64,000 nt of DNA from Citrobacter sp. (GTDB lineage Bacteria; Pseudomonadota; Gammaproteobacteria; Enterobacterales; Enterobacteriaceae). This document shows, piece by piece, positions 26,349 to 35,687 of the stretch; within the stretch, counting starts at the first letter, position 1, and each line of letters opens with the position of its first letter. Under the pieces are notes generated by a model that saw nothing but the letters and a program-made list of their open reading frames with translations, was not told the origin of the DNA and searched no databases. A program made the translations under genes and the position numbers. The stretch is taken from assembly GCA_019415335.1 (NCBI GenBank), contig DXKH01000055.1:1-64000 (forward strand). Direction: 5' to 3'.

Positions 26349-27338
26349 TTATATAATGTTTTTCCGTTTCGCCAGTGCCAGTAATCCTTCTGCGGACAAG
26401 GATTTATTTTCCGGCGCGACGGTTATTTTTCCGTTAAACCATGGGTCATGATCGATTAAGGTAGCGAACGCGAATTTAAGAACCTCTTTACCGCACACCA
26501 CAATGTGCGTATCCGGCGGACAGTCAAATGCCCGACTGTTTTTGACGGCCTGAAGATCATCCTGCAAAACGGCGCCGAGCAGTACGTTCGCTTTCTGGTT
26601 CAGCGATAAGGACGCAAACATGTCCAGCACGCGAACCGAGAAACAGGTGCGGGAAAGTCCGGTTTGCAGACACTGGCGGGCCCCTTGTAATAACGAGGGA
26701 CTGTCGATGTCGGTCGCGAATTGATGCTGCAACGAGCTGGCCAGGATCGTATGCCGGGTAATGACTTCCAGAAGCTCACCACCCATGGTGGTCACGCAGC
26801 CTTCGATGCGGTTCTGTGCATCAATTTTGACAAATTTAGAATGCGAACCCGGCAAAATAATCAGCGCGGGCCCACGGATATCAAGGCTACTGAGTACGCC
26901 AATCGCTTCCGTTTCTTCTCCACGCATCATGTCCATCTGCTCGACGTTATCGAGTGAGACGGCGTCTTTGTGATTGCGTATGCCAGGAACAAACCAGATG
27001 GGTTCATCGCTAATCTCTGGCAGATGCGCGGGGGTCATACCCTCCGCCAGTTCTTTTAACCCGGCGGGAGCGACAAGATGGGGGATCTCACATAAACCCA
27101 CGTTGGAGGTAATCATTCCGGCGGAGAGGTAAATTACGTTCGCGTCGCAAGGGATGCCCGCTTTTTGCTTTACTTCCTGTACGGCGTCGCTGACGCCTTG
27201 CATCAAGGTGGCCGTACTGCCAGTGATGGCGGTGTCCCGGACGCCTGCGGAACGCGCCGCTTCAGCCAGTAATGTTCCGTCCTGCCAGGCGCAGACGCGG
27301 GTATTGGTGGTCCCGGTATCGATGGTAATAATGGTCAT
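26349..27338 (-). CDS. 2-keto-3-deoxy-galactonate kinase family protein (DgoK type), copy 1
   Basis: 329 residues. The ATP-binding start IITIDTGTTNTRVCAWQDG, then SAGMITSNVGLCEIPHLVAPAGL and MMRGEETEAIGVLSSLD are signatures of the DgoK family. GSHSKFVKIDAQNRIEGCVTTMGGEL follows, as in the family. DgoK phosphorylates 2-keto-3-deoxy-galactonate at O6. This gene follows a second DgoK-type gene with 12 bp between them, which is unusual. Downstream is the MFS transporter. Confidence 0.9.
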   Translation of the reverse strand: MTIITIDTGTTNTRVCAWQDGTLLAEAARSAGVRDTAITGSTATLMQGVSDAVQEVKQKAGIPCDANVIYLSAGMITSNVGLCEIPHLVAPAGLKELAEGMTPAHLPEISDEPIWFVPGIRNHKDAVSLDNVEQMDMMRGEETEAIGVLSSLDIRGPALIILPGSHSKFVKIDAQNRIEGCVTTMGGELLEVITRHTILASSLQHQFATDIDSPSLLQGARQCLQTGLSRTCFSVRVLDMFASLSLNQKANVLLGAVLQDDLQAVKNSRAFDCPPDTHIVVCGKEVLKFAFATLIDHDPWFNGKITVAPENKSLSAEGLLALAKRKNII

Positions 27339-27350
27339 CTTGTTTTCACC

Positions 27351-28361
27351 TTACTGCGGGTTATTTTGTATTGCGCGGGCGATGGCGCTCGCTCCGGTTA
27401 TTGCCAGCATATCGATACTTTCCGCATCGGAAATAATGTGGAAATGCGCATTACGCTTTGCATAATGTGAAAAGACATATTGGTATAAGGCGCAGCGTGA
27501 TGCATTCCCAATGAGGTAGACGTCGCCGTTCAGATTAAATCCCTGGTGTTGGGCATCTGACAGCAGTTTGAGATCGTCACAGGCCATCGCGCTTTCAAGA
27601 AATAACTTTCTCTGCGCCGCTGTGGTCGGTAAGGAAAATTGTAAGAAGCGCGTCATTAATACGGTGCGCAGGAAGCCACTTTGCGTAATAGAGCGGTACG
27701 CCGCATCAATAACCGTTTCATCTAATTCAGCATCTTCGGCATGCTCTACGCTGGCGGCAACAAATGTCTGTTTCAGAATGGCGGCATAAACCTGCCCACT
27801 GAGTGAAGTGATGCTGCCGGCGATTTCGCCTTTTTCATTAATGGATATCAGCTTAGTGGTTGAGCCCAGTTCAATCAGCGTGCAGGGCAATGCAGGCTTC
27901 CAGGCTAATAATACGCCTGCGGCCTGCGTTTCTTCTCCGCGCATGAGGTCGACGCCACTCAGATCCTGCCACTGAGCCGTGGTTTTATTCTTTATCCCTG
28001 GAATCAATATCACCGGGATATTCACCGACAGCAGGGCATTACCGGCGAAACGTACGGCATGTTTAGCCAGTTGTTCAATATCTGCCGGTGCTTCCCGGTG
28101 CGGTATTTCGTAAAGCCCCAGATTAGACGTAATCATTCCTGAGGCGATAATAAATTTAATCTCTTCCGTCGAGAGTGAGTGCCTGTTGAGCAATTCCTTT
28201 ATTCCGCAAGCCATCTCTGTTTTCAGAAATTCATTGCTTCCCTTGTCAATGGTGGAATTGACGCCTGTCTGGATAACCGATCGGTCAATGACACGGAGAT
28301 CGCCTGAATCCATTAGATACAATCGTGTTGCCGACGAGCCAGAGTCAATAATAATAAACAT
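27351..28361 (-). CDS. DgoK-type sugar-acid kinase paralogue, copy 2
   Basis: 336 residues. It shares the family layout with the neighbouring gene (FIIIDSGSSATRLYLMD, IASGMITSNLGLYEIPHREAPA, LMRGEETQAAGVLLAW, ELGSTTKLISINEKGEIAGSITSLSGQ) but differs at most positions. The GSHSK segment of copy 1 is GSTTK here. The first phosphate loop is also changed (DSGSSAT against DTGTTNT). It may use a different sugar acid, or be a regulatory partner of copy 1. It starts behind AAGGA, 17 bp after the dehydrogenase stop. Confidence 0.85.
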   Translation of the reverse strand: MFIIIDSGSSATRLYLMDSGDLRVIDRSVIQTGVNSTIDKGSNEFLKTEMACGIKELLNRHSLSTEEIKFIIASGMITSNLGLYEIPHREAPADIEQLAKHAVRFAGNALLSVNIPVILIPGIKNKTTAQWQDLSGVDLMRGEETQAAGVLLAWKPALPCTLIELGSTTKLISINEKGEIAGSITSLSGQVYAAILKQTFVAASVEHAEDAELDETVIDAAYRSITQSGFLRTVLMTRFLQFSLPTTAAQRKLFLESAMACDDLKLLSDAQHQGFNLNGDVYLIGNASRCALYQYVFSHYAKRNAHFHIISDAESIDMLAITGASAIARAIQNNPQ

Positions 28362-28378
28362 GGCTATTCCTTTATCGT

Positions 28379-29533
28379 TTAAAGGCTACGGGTTAAAAGT
28401 TCGCGAAGCATCTTCGCATCAGGCACGCGCGGGTTATTGTTTAACACCACATTCATCGTGGTCAGCACGTTATTAATGATCCAGTCGAAATGCTCTTCCT
28501 TCACGCCCAGTTCGGTTAGCGTCGGGAGCATATTGATGCCTTTCAGGAAATCGGTCACAGCGACAACGCTGCTTTGTGCCGCCTCTTCGGTGGTCATTCC
28601 CTGGGTGTTAACGCCCATGGCTTGCGCGATGGCGGCAAACTTCTCTGGAGAGGCGGACCAGGTATATTCAAGAAAGACTGGATAAACCGCGGCAATCCCT
28701 TCAGCGTGCACCACATTCAGTAATCCGCCCATCGGATGTTGTAGCGCGTGCGGTAATGTGGTTCCCGCACAATCGATCGCCATTCCTGCGAGCGTGCTGG
28801 CCTGTGTCACCTTTTCCCAGGCGTCCAGACAGGTCACGTCCTCGTAAACCCGCGGCAGGTTTTTCGCCAGCAGACGAATGGCCTGCAAGGACAACATTTC
28901 ACTGAATGGATTTGCGTTGCGCGAGATATAGGATTCAAGGGCATGGAAGAGAACATCAGCGCCCGGACCGGCGATAACGCGTTTGGGCAGAGTCAGCATC
29001 AGTTCGGGATCGATGACGGCGGCGACAGGGTAGATCAGCGGATTAACCAGCCCTTTTTTGTCATGCGTCTGCGGATTGGTGAACACGGCCGTCCGGTTCG
29101 CTTCACTGCCGGTTCCGGCAGTGGTGGGGATTAATATCACCGGCAACGCGTGCTGCGCCTGTTTTTTGCCAAACACGTAATCCCAGATACTGCCTTCATT
29201 GCAGGCGCAGAAGGCGATGCCTTTTGCCATATCCATTGCGCTGCCGCCGCCGATCCCAATAACCAGATCGCACTGTTCATCTCTGGCCAGCGCGGCACCT
29301 TCTTCAACCAGTGTCGAAAGGGGGTTCTGCATAAAGCGATCGTAAATAGCAAAATCAATCCCGGCATCAGAAAGCGCCTGTTGCGCCCGCTCGAGTTGAC
29401 CTGTGTGTTTAGTGCTGTCAGACACGACCAGCAGTACTTTTTGCCCGTACTTAGCGGCAATCTCACCTAACTGGTTGAATTTTCCTGCGCCAAAATAAAA
29501 CTTTACCGGGTTGCTGTAATCGAATGCGCTCAT
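28379..29533 (-). CDS. Iron-containing alcohol dehydrogenase (group III)
   Basis: 384 residues. Nucleotide-binding GIGGGSAMDMAKGIAFCA and IPTTAGTGSEANRTAVF are typical. Metal ligands are seen in PGADVLFHALESYIS (Asp, His) and in PHALQHPMGGLLNVVHAEGIAAVYP (His, His). The protein resembles butanol dehydrogenase/YiaY-like enzymes. It is the first gene of the operon with two kinases, transporter, aldolase and regulator, so it probably interconverts a hydroxy and keto group of the sugar acid or an aldehyde product. GGAGAG precedes the ATG. Confidence 0.9.
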   Translation of the reverse strand: MSAFDYSNPVKFYFGAGKFNQLGEIAAKYGQKVLLVVSDSTKHTGQLERAQQALSDAGIDFAIYDRFMQNPLSTLVEEGAALARDEQCDLVIGIGGGSAMDMAKGIAFCACNEGSIWDYVFGKKQAQHALPVILIPTTAGTGSEANRTAVFTNPQTHDKKGLVNPLIYPVAAVIDPELMLTLPKRVIAGPGADVLFHALESYISRNANPFSEMLSLQAIRLLAKNLPRVYEDVTCLDAWEKVTQASTLAGMAIDCAGTTLPHALQHPMGGLLNVVHAEGIAAVYPVFLEYTWSASPEKFAAIAQAMGVNTQGMTTEEAAQSSVVAVTDFLKGINMLPTLTELGVKEEHFDWIINNVLTTMNVVLNNNPRVPDAKMLRELLTRSL

Positions 29534-29748
29534 TATCTCTCCATGCTGTTCGTATATGCGGACATTGTTCGGATATATGATTATGATTGATCTATTCTTG
29601 AGCTAAATGCAATTCCTTTTGATGAAACAATGAGCACTATCACATTTTGAATGTGAAGCATTGGCTGGCGGTTTTCTTCTTGCCGACTTTGTAAAATCCG
29701 CAATCAGTCCTATAGTCCACTGAGTTTCTTTGTTTACAGGATCCTCTA

Positions 29749-30864
29749 ATGCGTTTTAACGGACTGAATAAAGGTTTTTTCCTCTTTCTTCTCGCCATGG
29801 TGACATGGGCCTTCTTCGACGTGCTGTCGCCGTATTTTTCCGCCATCTTATGGGCCGCGATCCTGACGGTGATTTTCTACCCGGTAAAAAACAAGCTGCG
29901 TTCGGCATTGGGGGAGCGTAACGGGGTGGCGTCTCTGCTGACGTTGGGCATTATCTGCCTGATCGTGTTTATCCCGTTAATGCTGATCCTTTCCTCGCTC
30001 GCCGTTGAACTGAATGTGGTGTACACCAAGCTGCAACATAACGACGCGCAGTTTCCGGAAGTGGTGGCAAGTTTGTTTGCGCATATGCCGGAATGGGCGC
30101 GTTCGTTTCTTGCCGATCACGGTCTCGACAACGCTGCCAAAATCCAGCAGAAGCTGTCGGATGTGGCGTTAAAGGGCGGGCAATATCTGGCCGGGAGCGC
30201 CTTTCTGATTGGCAAAGGTACCTTTGGCTTCGCGATCAGTTTCGGCATCATGCTCTACCTGCTTTTTTTCCTGCTCAAGGATGGACCGTTTCTGGTTCGG
30301 CAAATTCTCGACTCGCTGCCGTTGTCGAATTTCGTAAAGCAGCACCTGTTTGCGAAGTTTGCGGCGGTCTCCCGGGCGACGGTAAAAGGCACCGTTGTGG
30401 TGGCGATCGTCCAGGGGACGCTGGGCGGGATTGCGTTTTACATTGTCGGTATTGATGGCAGCATTCTGTGGGGGGCATTGATGGCGTTCTTGTCACTGAT
30501 CCCCGCCGTGGGCTCCGCAATCATCTGGGTGCCAGCGGCCATCTACCTTTTTTCGACGCAGCAACTGTGGCAGGGCTTCTTCATCGTCGGCTTCTTCGTG
30601 GTCGTAGTGGGGCTGGTGGATAACATTCTGCGCCCCATTCTGGTCGGTAAAGATACCAAAATGCCTGATTACCTGATTCTGATCACCACGGTGGGCGGAA
30701 TGGAGATTTATGGCATCAATGGTTTCGTTATTGGCCCGCTCGTTGCCGCGCTGTTTATCGCCTGCTGGAACATTCTTTCCGGGCGCGATCACGAGGGGAA
30801 TGCCGAAGAACTCGATAAAGATTTTATTGAGGATGGCATCAACGAGGACAAGAAGACGGAGTGA
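29749..30864 (+). CDS. AI-2E family (PerM/YdiK-like) membrane protein
   Basis: 371 residues with seven to eight hydrophobic segments. Characteristic of the family are the first paired helices (FFLFLLAMVTWAFFDVLSPYFSAILWAAILTVIFYPV), the soluble segment at about 90-145, GTFGFAISFGIMLYLLFFLLKDGP and GALMAFLSLIPAVGSAIIWVPAAIYLF, then DNILRPILVGKDTKMPDYLI. Members export or exchange small molecules; some were linked to autoinducer-2 export. The substrate is unknown. AGGATCC precedes the start, and the C-terminal tail is highly acidic. Confidence 0.88.
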   Translation: MRFNGLNKGFFLFLLAMVTWAFFDVLSPYFSAILWAAILTVIFYPVKNKLRSALGERNGVASLLTLGIICLIVFIPLMLILSSLAVELNVVYTKLQHNDAQFPEVVASLFAHMPEWARSFLADHGLDNAAKIQQKLSDVALKGGQYLAGSAFLIGKGTFGFAISFGIMLYLLFFLLKDGPFLVRQILDSLPLSNFVKQHLFAKFAAVSRATVKGTVVVAIVQGTLGGIAFYIVGIDGSILWGALMAFLSLIPAVGSAIIWVPAAIYLFSTQQLWQGFFIVGFFVVVVGLVDNILRPILVGKDTKMPDYLILITTVGGMEIYGINGFVIGPLVAALFIACWNILSGRDHEGNAEELDKDFIEDGINEDKKTE

Positions 30865-30869
30865 TGGTC

Positions 30870-30905
30870 AACAACCGGATGGTGCGAAGGCCCCATCCGG
30901 TTGTT
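30870..30905. terminator. Bidirectional terminator between AI-2E gene and yccM
   Basis: AACAACCGGATGG (30870-30882) and CCATCCGGTTGTT (30893-30905) pair perfectly. It lies between two convergent genes, 5 nt after one stop and 1 nt after the other. Confidence 0.8.
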
Positions 30906-30906
30906 G

Positions 30907-31986
30907 TTAATGCCAGATCATCCTTGCTTCAGGGATCAGACGGAAGTAAAGCTCTTTCGGTACCGGACTATCCCAGACGCCTATCAGCATCGCGAATGCA
31001 ATGATGGCAAACATAATGCCGAGTACCAGCAGCGTCATCGCTATACCCGATAACGTTCCTCGCCGTGTTTCACTATTTCCCGTTGGCGTCCGCAGGGAAA
31101 ATGTTAGGGTTGAGGCCACCGGGCAGGATTCCACGCAGGTCATACAGCCGGTACATTCCACCGTTCGCACCTGAATCAGCTTATCCACCGGGATCCGCGA
31201 TGGACAGTTTTTGGCACATTTCCCGCAGTCGATACAGCTCTGCGCATTGCGGCGGATTTTAAACGGCGAGAGCAGGGAAAGCAGCCCGAGCAGGGCGCCA
31301 TAGGGACACAGATAACGGCACCACGCGTTACGAATGAACAGGCTTATGACCACCAGAAGGGCGACGCTCAACAGGGTGATTGTGCCGATGTTGCGAAAGA
31401 AATCGAGCATCTTCACATCGATAATTATCCCGTAGGCCGACATCAAAAAATACTGAATGCCCTGTGCCGGCATCGCCAGCGAAATGTAGAGAAAAAAGGC
31501 CAGCAGCAGATATTTCAGGCCGCGCAGAGGGATATCCAGCCAGCGAGGTAGCGCAAAGTTGCGACCGAATAATTTCTTACCCACATCGGCGATAAGCTCA
31601 GACAACGTACCAACCGGGCACAGCCACGAGCAAAACGATTTTTTGAGCAGCAGACTTACCAGCATAAACGCGGCCAGCAGGAGCATGGCGGCGGCGTGAA
31701 CAGGGGGAAGGATGCCGGTTTCCAGCGTGTAGCGCAGGTTCATCAGGCCCGCAATGGGCAACCAGCCCTCGATGCCACCAGGTCGGGGAACGTACAGACT
31801 GGTTCCGCCGGTTTCGTAATAACGCACCCAGTAATAAAACGTCACGCCAATATAAATATTGATCGCCATCAGCAGCCATTGCGTGGCTTTGCGCCAGGTG
31901 GAGGCATTACGCCAGTCGTTCCACGGCAGTTTACCGCCCGTTGTCCCAGGGCGACGTTGCCAGCGCTTTCTGCTTTTATCGCTCAT
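30907..31986 (-). CDS. yccM: Ferredoxin-type membrane protein YccM (NapH-like)
   Basis: 359 residues from the ATG at 31986, behind GGAAGG. It has six hydrophobic segments, paired membrane-adjacent CxxxCP motifs (FCSWLCPVG and WCRYLCPYG) and two 4Fe-4S motifs near the C-terminus (CIDCGKCAKNCP and CTGCMTCVESCP). This is the NapH/NosR-type electron-transfer layout. It reads as E. coli YccM, which lies beside the tor genes and cbpAM. Its electron donor and acceptor are unknown. Here no torS/torT genes are visible and cbpM is the direct upstream neighbour. Confidence 0.93.
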   Translation of the reverse strand: MSDKSRKRWQRRPGTTGGKLPWNDWRNASTWRKATQWLLMAINIYIGVTFYYWVRYYETGGTSLYVPRPGGIEGWLPIAGLMNLRYTLETGILPPVHAAAMLLLAAFMLVSLLLKKSFCSWLCPVGTLSELIADVGKKLFGRNFALPRWLDIPLRGLKYLLLAFFLYISLAMPAQGIQYFLMSAYGIIIDVKMLDFFRNIGTITLLSVALLVVISLFIRNAWCRYLCPYGALLGLLSLLSPFKIRRNAQSCIDCGKCAKNCPSRIPVDKLIQVRTVECTGCMTCVESCPVASTLTFSLRTPTGNSETRRGTLSGIAMTLLVLGIMFAIIAFAMLIGVWDSPVPKELYFRLIPEARMIWH

Positions 31987-32080
31987 TGCCTTCCGACTTC
32001 CATAAAGTGGCATTTTGAATGCTACTATCGTACGGCTATCCTTTTGAGCCAGCGTTGATTTATATCATTGCCTGATAAAT

Positions 32081-32098
32081 GGGCAGCTTACGCTGCCC
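32081..32098 (-). terminator. Hairpin after cbpM
   Basis: GGGCAGC (32081-32087) and GCTGCCC (32092-32098) pair around a 4-nt loop, 5 nt beyond the cbpM stop on the minus strand, followed by ATTTATC. A short U-poor terminator. Confidence 0.5.
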
Positions 32099-32103
32099 AG
32101 TAC

Positions 32104-32409
32104 TTATGGATGAGTAATAAAACGCGCAAGCCGCTGTCGTAACAGGCGGTTTTCCTGACGTAAACGCGCGTTCTCTTCCAGTAGCGTGAGCGCCACGGCG
32201 ATCCCCGGCCAGTCGAGCGCCAGTTCTTCACGTAACCGCAGGGCGCGTTGTACCACGGTGGCCGCATGATCGTCGAACTGCCAGCTGTCCGCCGTTTCGG
32301 CATAAGGTTCGATGACGCCCAGACCCACGATCTCGTTCAGGTCATCCTCCGTCACGCCGGTGCGCAGGCAAAACTCGGTAACCGTAAAGGTGATGGTGAC
32401 GTTAGCCAT
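32104..32409 (-). CDS. cbpM: Chaperone modulator CbpM
   Basis: 101 residues from the ATG at 32409, which shares its A with the TAA of cbpA (TAATG). It matches E. coli CbpM in length and sequence ([27 protein letters not shown], then [32 protein letters not shown]). CbpM binds the J-domain of CbpA and blocks both its co-chaperone and DNA-binding activities. Translational coupling keeps the two in step. The C-terminal half is a helical coiled segment. Confidence 0.95.
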   Translation of the reverse strand: MANVTITFTVTEFCLRTGVTEDDLNEIVGLGVIEPYAETADSWQFDDHAATVVQRALRLREELALDWPGIAVALTLLEENARLRQENRLLRQRLARFITHP

Positions 32410-33329
32410 TATGCTTTCCCCCAATCTTTGCGCGGATCAAATCCTGACTGTGCTTCTGCCAGTTGCTGCCACAGTGCGCTCGCGCGTTCATCCGGTTTCG
32501 GCGGCATCACTACCTTCAGCACGACATATAAATCACCGGTCTGTTTTTTACTGACCAGACCTTTACCTTTGATGCGTAAGCGTTGTCCGGCCTGGCTGCC
32601 GGGGGGGATGGTGACCAGAATGCTCTCTTTCAGCGTGGGGACGGCAATCTTCGCACCCAGCGCGGCTTCCCATGGGGCGAGCGGTACCACAATTTCCAGA
32701 TCCTGATTAACAATATCAAACAGGGGATGCGGCGCGATGTGGATCACCAGCCACAAATCGCCATTTGGTCCGCCGTTTTCACCCGGCGTCCCCTGGCCTT
32801 TCAGACGAATGCGTTGACCATTGCCGACGCCCGCCGGAATCTTCACGTTCAGGGTTTTTGGGATTTCACGTTCAACCATGCCGAACGCATTGTAGACCGG
32901 CAGGTTATAACTGATGGTACGGCTGTGTTCAGCGAGCGTTTCTTCAAGAAAAACGGCGACTTCAATTTCAATATCATGTCCCCGGCTGGCATGGCGCTGG
33001 CGCGACTGACGCGCATGCTGACCAAAAATAGAGGAGAAGATATCGTCGAAGTCTTCGGCGTTGTAACTCTGGTTCTCGCCCTGCTGGAACTGGCGGTTGA
33101 ATTGCGGGTCATTACGGTGTTGCCAGAGCTGATCGTATTCGGCGCGTCGCTGTTCATCACTCAGCACTTCCCAGGCTTCGGCGACCTCTTTAAAGCGGGC
33201 TTCGGCATCAGGTTCTTTGCTGACATCGGGATGATACTTGCGGGCCAGTCGGCGGTAAGCGGTCTTGATAGTTTTGAGATCGTCCGTCGGTTTTACGCCC
33301 ATGATGGCGTAATAGTCCTTTAATTCCAT
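32409..33329 (-). CDS. cbpA: DnaJ-like co-chaperone and DNA-binding protein CbpA
   Basis: 306 residues, as in E. coli. The J-domain covers about 5-70 with the HPD motif ([12 protein letters not shown]). A linker rich in Gln/Arg/Ser follows, then two DnaJ C-terminal substrate-binding domains ([36 protein letters not shown] and [18 protein letters not shown]). There is no zinc-finger region, which separates it from DnaJ. It works with DnaK and binds curved DNA in stationary phase. It is followed by cbpM in the same transcript. Confidence 0.96.
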   Translation of the reverse strand: MELKDYYAIMGVKPTDDLKTIKTAYRRLARKYHPDVSKEPDAEARFKEVAEAWEVLSDEQRRAEYDQLWQHRNDPQFNRQFQQGENQSYNAEDFDDIFSSIFGQHARQSRQRHASRGHDIEIEVAVFLEETLAEHSRTISYNLPVYNAFGMVEREIPKTLNVKIPAGVGNGQRIRLKGQGTPGENGGPNGDLWLVIHIAPHPLFDIVNQDLEIVVPLAPWEAALGAKIAVPTLKESILVTIPPGSQAGQRLRIKGKGLVSKKQTGDLYVVLKVVMPPKPDERASALWQQLAEAQSGFDPRKDWGKA

Positions 33330-33452
33330 AGCGTTATCTCGCGTAAATCAATACAGACAAAAGTGAGTTCCTGGAAAAAGATCACCTTTAAGTGTAGGGT
33401 AATCCTCAGAAATGCGTATGCCAACCACAAAAACATCACAGGAATTTATACA

Positions 33453-33992
33453 TTGAGTCTGACTTTTTCCCCGCTGAAGCAGGCAAATAAGGATGATACG
33501 GCATGGTTTCATGCTGTCTATGACGAGGCATTTCCTGATTTTGAACAACGAACCCGTCAGGGACGGGATTACATTCTGCGTCATGCTGCGCACTATCAGG
33601 CACTGATTATTCTCGATGGTAATACGCGTGCCGGGATCCTCGGAGGATGGTCGCTACAGGCAGGATTTTATATTGAACATTTTGCCGTAGACAGGCATTT
33701 GCGAGGACGACAGTTAGGGCGACAGGCAATGGAGGCAATCGTGGCGCGTTACGGCAAGGTGATTCTTGAAATTGATCCCCCGGTGGATCATGTCTCGCAG
33801 CGTCGTCTGGCTTTCTATCAAGTCTGTGGGTTTGTCAGTAATCCCTATCCGCACCGGCATCCAAATTATAAGCCGCAATATGCGCCGCATTCACTGGTCG
33901 TTCTGAGTCATCCTGAAACGTTGTCTCCGCAGGCGTATCAGGCATTTGCTATCATGCTGAATACTGATGTTATGGCAGAAGAGGGACTGTAA
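33453..33992 (+). CDS. GNAT-family acetyltransferase
   Basis: About 179 residues if the TTG at 33453, nine bases behind CAGGAA, is the start; an in-frame ATG at 33363 would add 30 residues that read less like protein and would occupy the cbpA promoter region. The GNAT core is IEHFAVDRHLRGRQLGRQAMEAIVARY, with the acetyl-CoA loop at RHLRGRQLG. A later segment RRLAFYQVCGFVSNPYPHRHPNYKPQYAP is typical of a small group of GNAT proteins. The substrate is unknown. Confidence 0.75.
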   Translation: MSLTFSPLKQANKDDTAWFHAVYDEAFPDFEQRTRQGRDYILRHAAHYQALIILDGNTRAGILGGWSLQAGFYIEHFAVDRHLRGRQLGRQAMEAIVARYGKVILEIDPPVDHVSQRRLAFYQVCGFVSNPYPHRHPNYKPQYAPHSLVVLSHPETLSPQAYQAFAIMLNTDVMAEEGL

Positions 33993-34017
33993 CATCAGAT
34001 TTTGATGGCGTGTGTTG

Positions 34018-34040
34018 AGCCTGGCATTTGATGCCAGGCT
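34018..34040. terminator. Hairpin between convergent genes
   Basis: AGCCTGGCAT (34018-34027) and ATGCCAGGCT (34031-34040) pair perfectly around TTG. It lies between the GNAT stop at 33992 and the regulator stop at 34054. No T-run is seen. Confidence 0.55.
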
Positions 34041-34053
34041 ACCTGGCTGATGA

Positions 34054-34902
34054 TTATGCTTGGATATTAAATCCTATAAGCACACTGGCAAAATAGTAAG
34101 CCATGTATTTTTCGAACATGTGAATAAATTCAGGAAGTAACCTGATGGTATTCGTCTGGTTGCAGTAAGTTAATAGCTTTTTCTCTTCAGCCTCCAGAAT
34201 AATTCTCTTTATATGTGAGCGTGATACGCCACAGTTCGATGCAAGTTTAGCCAGTGGAATAGAAACGATTAAACAATCTTCATGTTTATAGGCGTTGCAA
34301 TATAAGTTGAGCAGGATCATATGCCCCGCATCTTTGAGGATAAAAATATCAATATTTTCAACCATATCGAAGTAAAACAACTGATGGTCAACAATGCTTT
34401 TGTAGTGCCTGAAAAAATGAGGAAGAAAATCATCCTGTTTGACTAGTTCTTTAATGTTATGCCCTGGAAAAAGCGTGCTCAGTGATACAGTCATGGTATT
34501 AATGAGTTGGTAAGTTTCATTTATCCCTTTCTCAGTGATACGGTAGACCCATTTTCTTTTGTCATGTTGTGACGTTTTTAGTTCTATACGGCGAGTGATT
34601 TTAAGAAATGCGAAAAAAGTGGATATTGTATTGCCGCTCAACATATTCATGTCGAGAAAATGCTTTTTTACATTGGCTAATAATGGCTCTTCTGAAGCAT
34701 AATACTCATTGACAATAAGTGTTGCCAGTAAAAATCTGTGGCTTTTGAAAATGGTTTTGAAAAATAATTTATTTTCATTATATGATTTAAATATTGATTT
34801 GTAATGTAACTTAATCGCATTCTCAAATTCGCAATGGGGCAGAGAATAAAACTTCTCTACGAGTGCATTCATTTTGAAACAGATTTCGGCCTTAGTGGAC
34901 AT
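34054..34902 (-). CDS. Putative HTH regulator linked to fimbrial operon
   Basis: 282 residues from the ATG at 34902, with AAGGAG at ideal distance; a GTG six bases earlier is less likely. Two HTH-like regions are seen: about 80-130 (SGNTISTFFAFLKITRRIELKTSQHDKRKWVYRITEKG, winged) and about 220-255 (PLAKLASNCGVSRSHIKRIILEAEEKKLLTY, a GntR/Crp-like recognition helix). I do not know its family. It is AT-rich and follows the fimbrial cluster on the same strand, after a LuxR-like gene, which suggests control of fimbriae. Confidence 0.65.
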   Translation of the reverse strand: MSTKAEICFKMNALVEKFYSLPHCEFENAIKLHYKSIFKSYNENKLFFKTIFKSHRFLLATLIVNEYYASEEPLLANVKKHFLDMNMLSGNTISTFFAFLKITRRIELKTSQHDKRKWVYRITEKGINETYQLINTMTVSLSTLFPGHNIKELVKQDDFLPHFFRHYKSIVDHQLFYFDMVENIDIFILKDAGHMILLNLYCNAYKHEDCLIVSIPLAKLASNCGVSRSHIKRIILEAEEKKLLTYCNQTNTIRLLPEFIHMFEKYMAYYFASVLIGFNIQA

Positions 34903-35059
34903 TATCACTCCTTATTATCGTTAAAAATAAAATGAATGTGAACCGCACACTGCCAGGCAGTAAATGTGCTTATAAAAAGGCTGCTGTTTTTTATGCCAGA
35001 ATGAATACTAATGCTTAAGCATAAGTCAGTTGATTTTGTCGATGAAACTTAAGACCTTA

Positions 35060-35617
35060 TCAAGAGCTGGATAAGGCAACTTTTATAATAAGTTCGGCGA
35101 CTGTATTCACAGCATGTTTTTTCTTGATTTTATCAATGTGAATATAAACGGTTTTTGTTTTAATTAATAAAATGTCGGCAATGTCACGAATCGGTAAGTT
35201 ACGTTTAAGAAGATCAAAGATAGTGTGCTCCATTGGCGTTAATTGAACGTGCCTGAGTTTAGGCGTCCGAATTTTTAAAACATTTTCGATAAGGATACCC
35301 GTATTTTTGACGGACACGTCTAAACCCGCAAAATACGGGGTGAGCCGTCCGACACCACTTAGTAAGCGCTTGTTAAATTCAGAACTAAAAATGACAATTC
35401 TGTCGTAAAGGACATGCTTGAGTTCTGAATACATAGCTGATGATGGAACAACGCCTGTCACGATCAGTATCAGGATGTTGTATCGTCTTTCAATCCTCTT
35501 TTCTGTTTGTTGGCTTGAGTCGGTACAAATGTAACGCATCGCGTCAAATGTAATAAAATCATCCGAGATCAACGTAATAGCTAGTGTGCCCTTTATAAGG
35601 TGTATTTGTTTTACCAT
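35060..35617 (-). CDS. LuxR-type regulator (GerE HTH) linked to fimbrial operon
   Basis: 185 residues. The C-terminal domain (about 125-185) is a LuxR/GerE helix-turn-helix: VQLTPMEHTIFDLLKRNLPIRDIADILLIKTKTVYIHIDKIKKKHAVNTVAEL. The N-terminal part has no receiver-domain Asp that I can identify, so it may lack phosphorylation control. It lies 70 bp after the second chaperone gene and is transcribed in the same direction, as in several enterobacterial fimbrial clusters that carry their own regulator. GAGG precedes the ATG. Confidence 0.75.
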   Translation of the reverse strand: MVKQIHLIKGTLAITLISDDFITFDAMRYICTDSSQQTEKRIERRYNILILIVTGVVPSSAMYSELKHVLYDRIVIFSSEFNKRLLSGVGRLTPYFAGLDVSVKNTGILIENVLKIRTPKLRHVQLTPMEHTIFDLLKRNLPIRDIADILLIKTKTVYIHIDKIKKKHAVNTVAELIIKVALSSS

Positions 35618-35687
35618 GTTACAACCTCAAAATAAAGTCAGAGTTGATTAAAAGTTCGCCAGGCAAACGGTGGGTAACAGCAATGCG

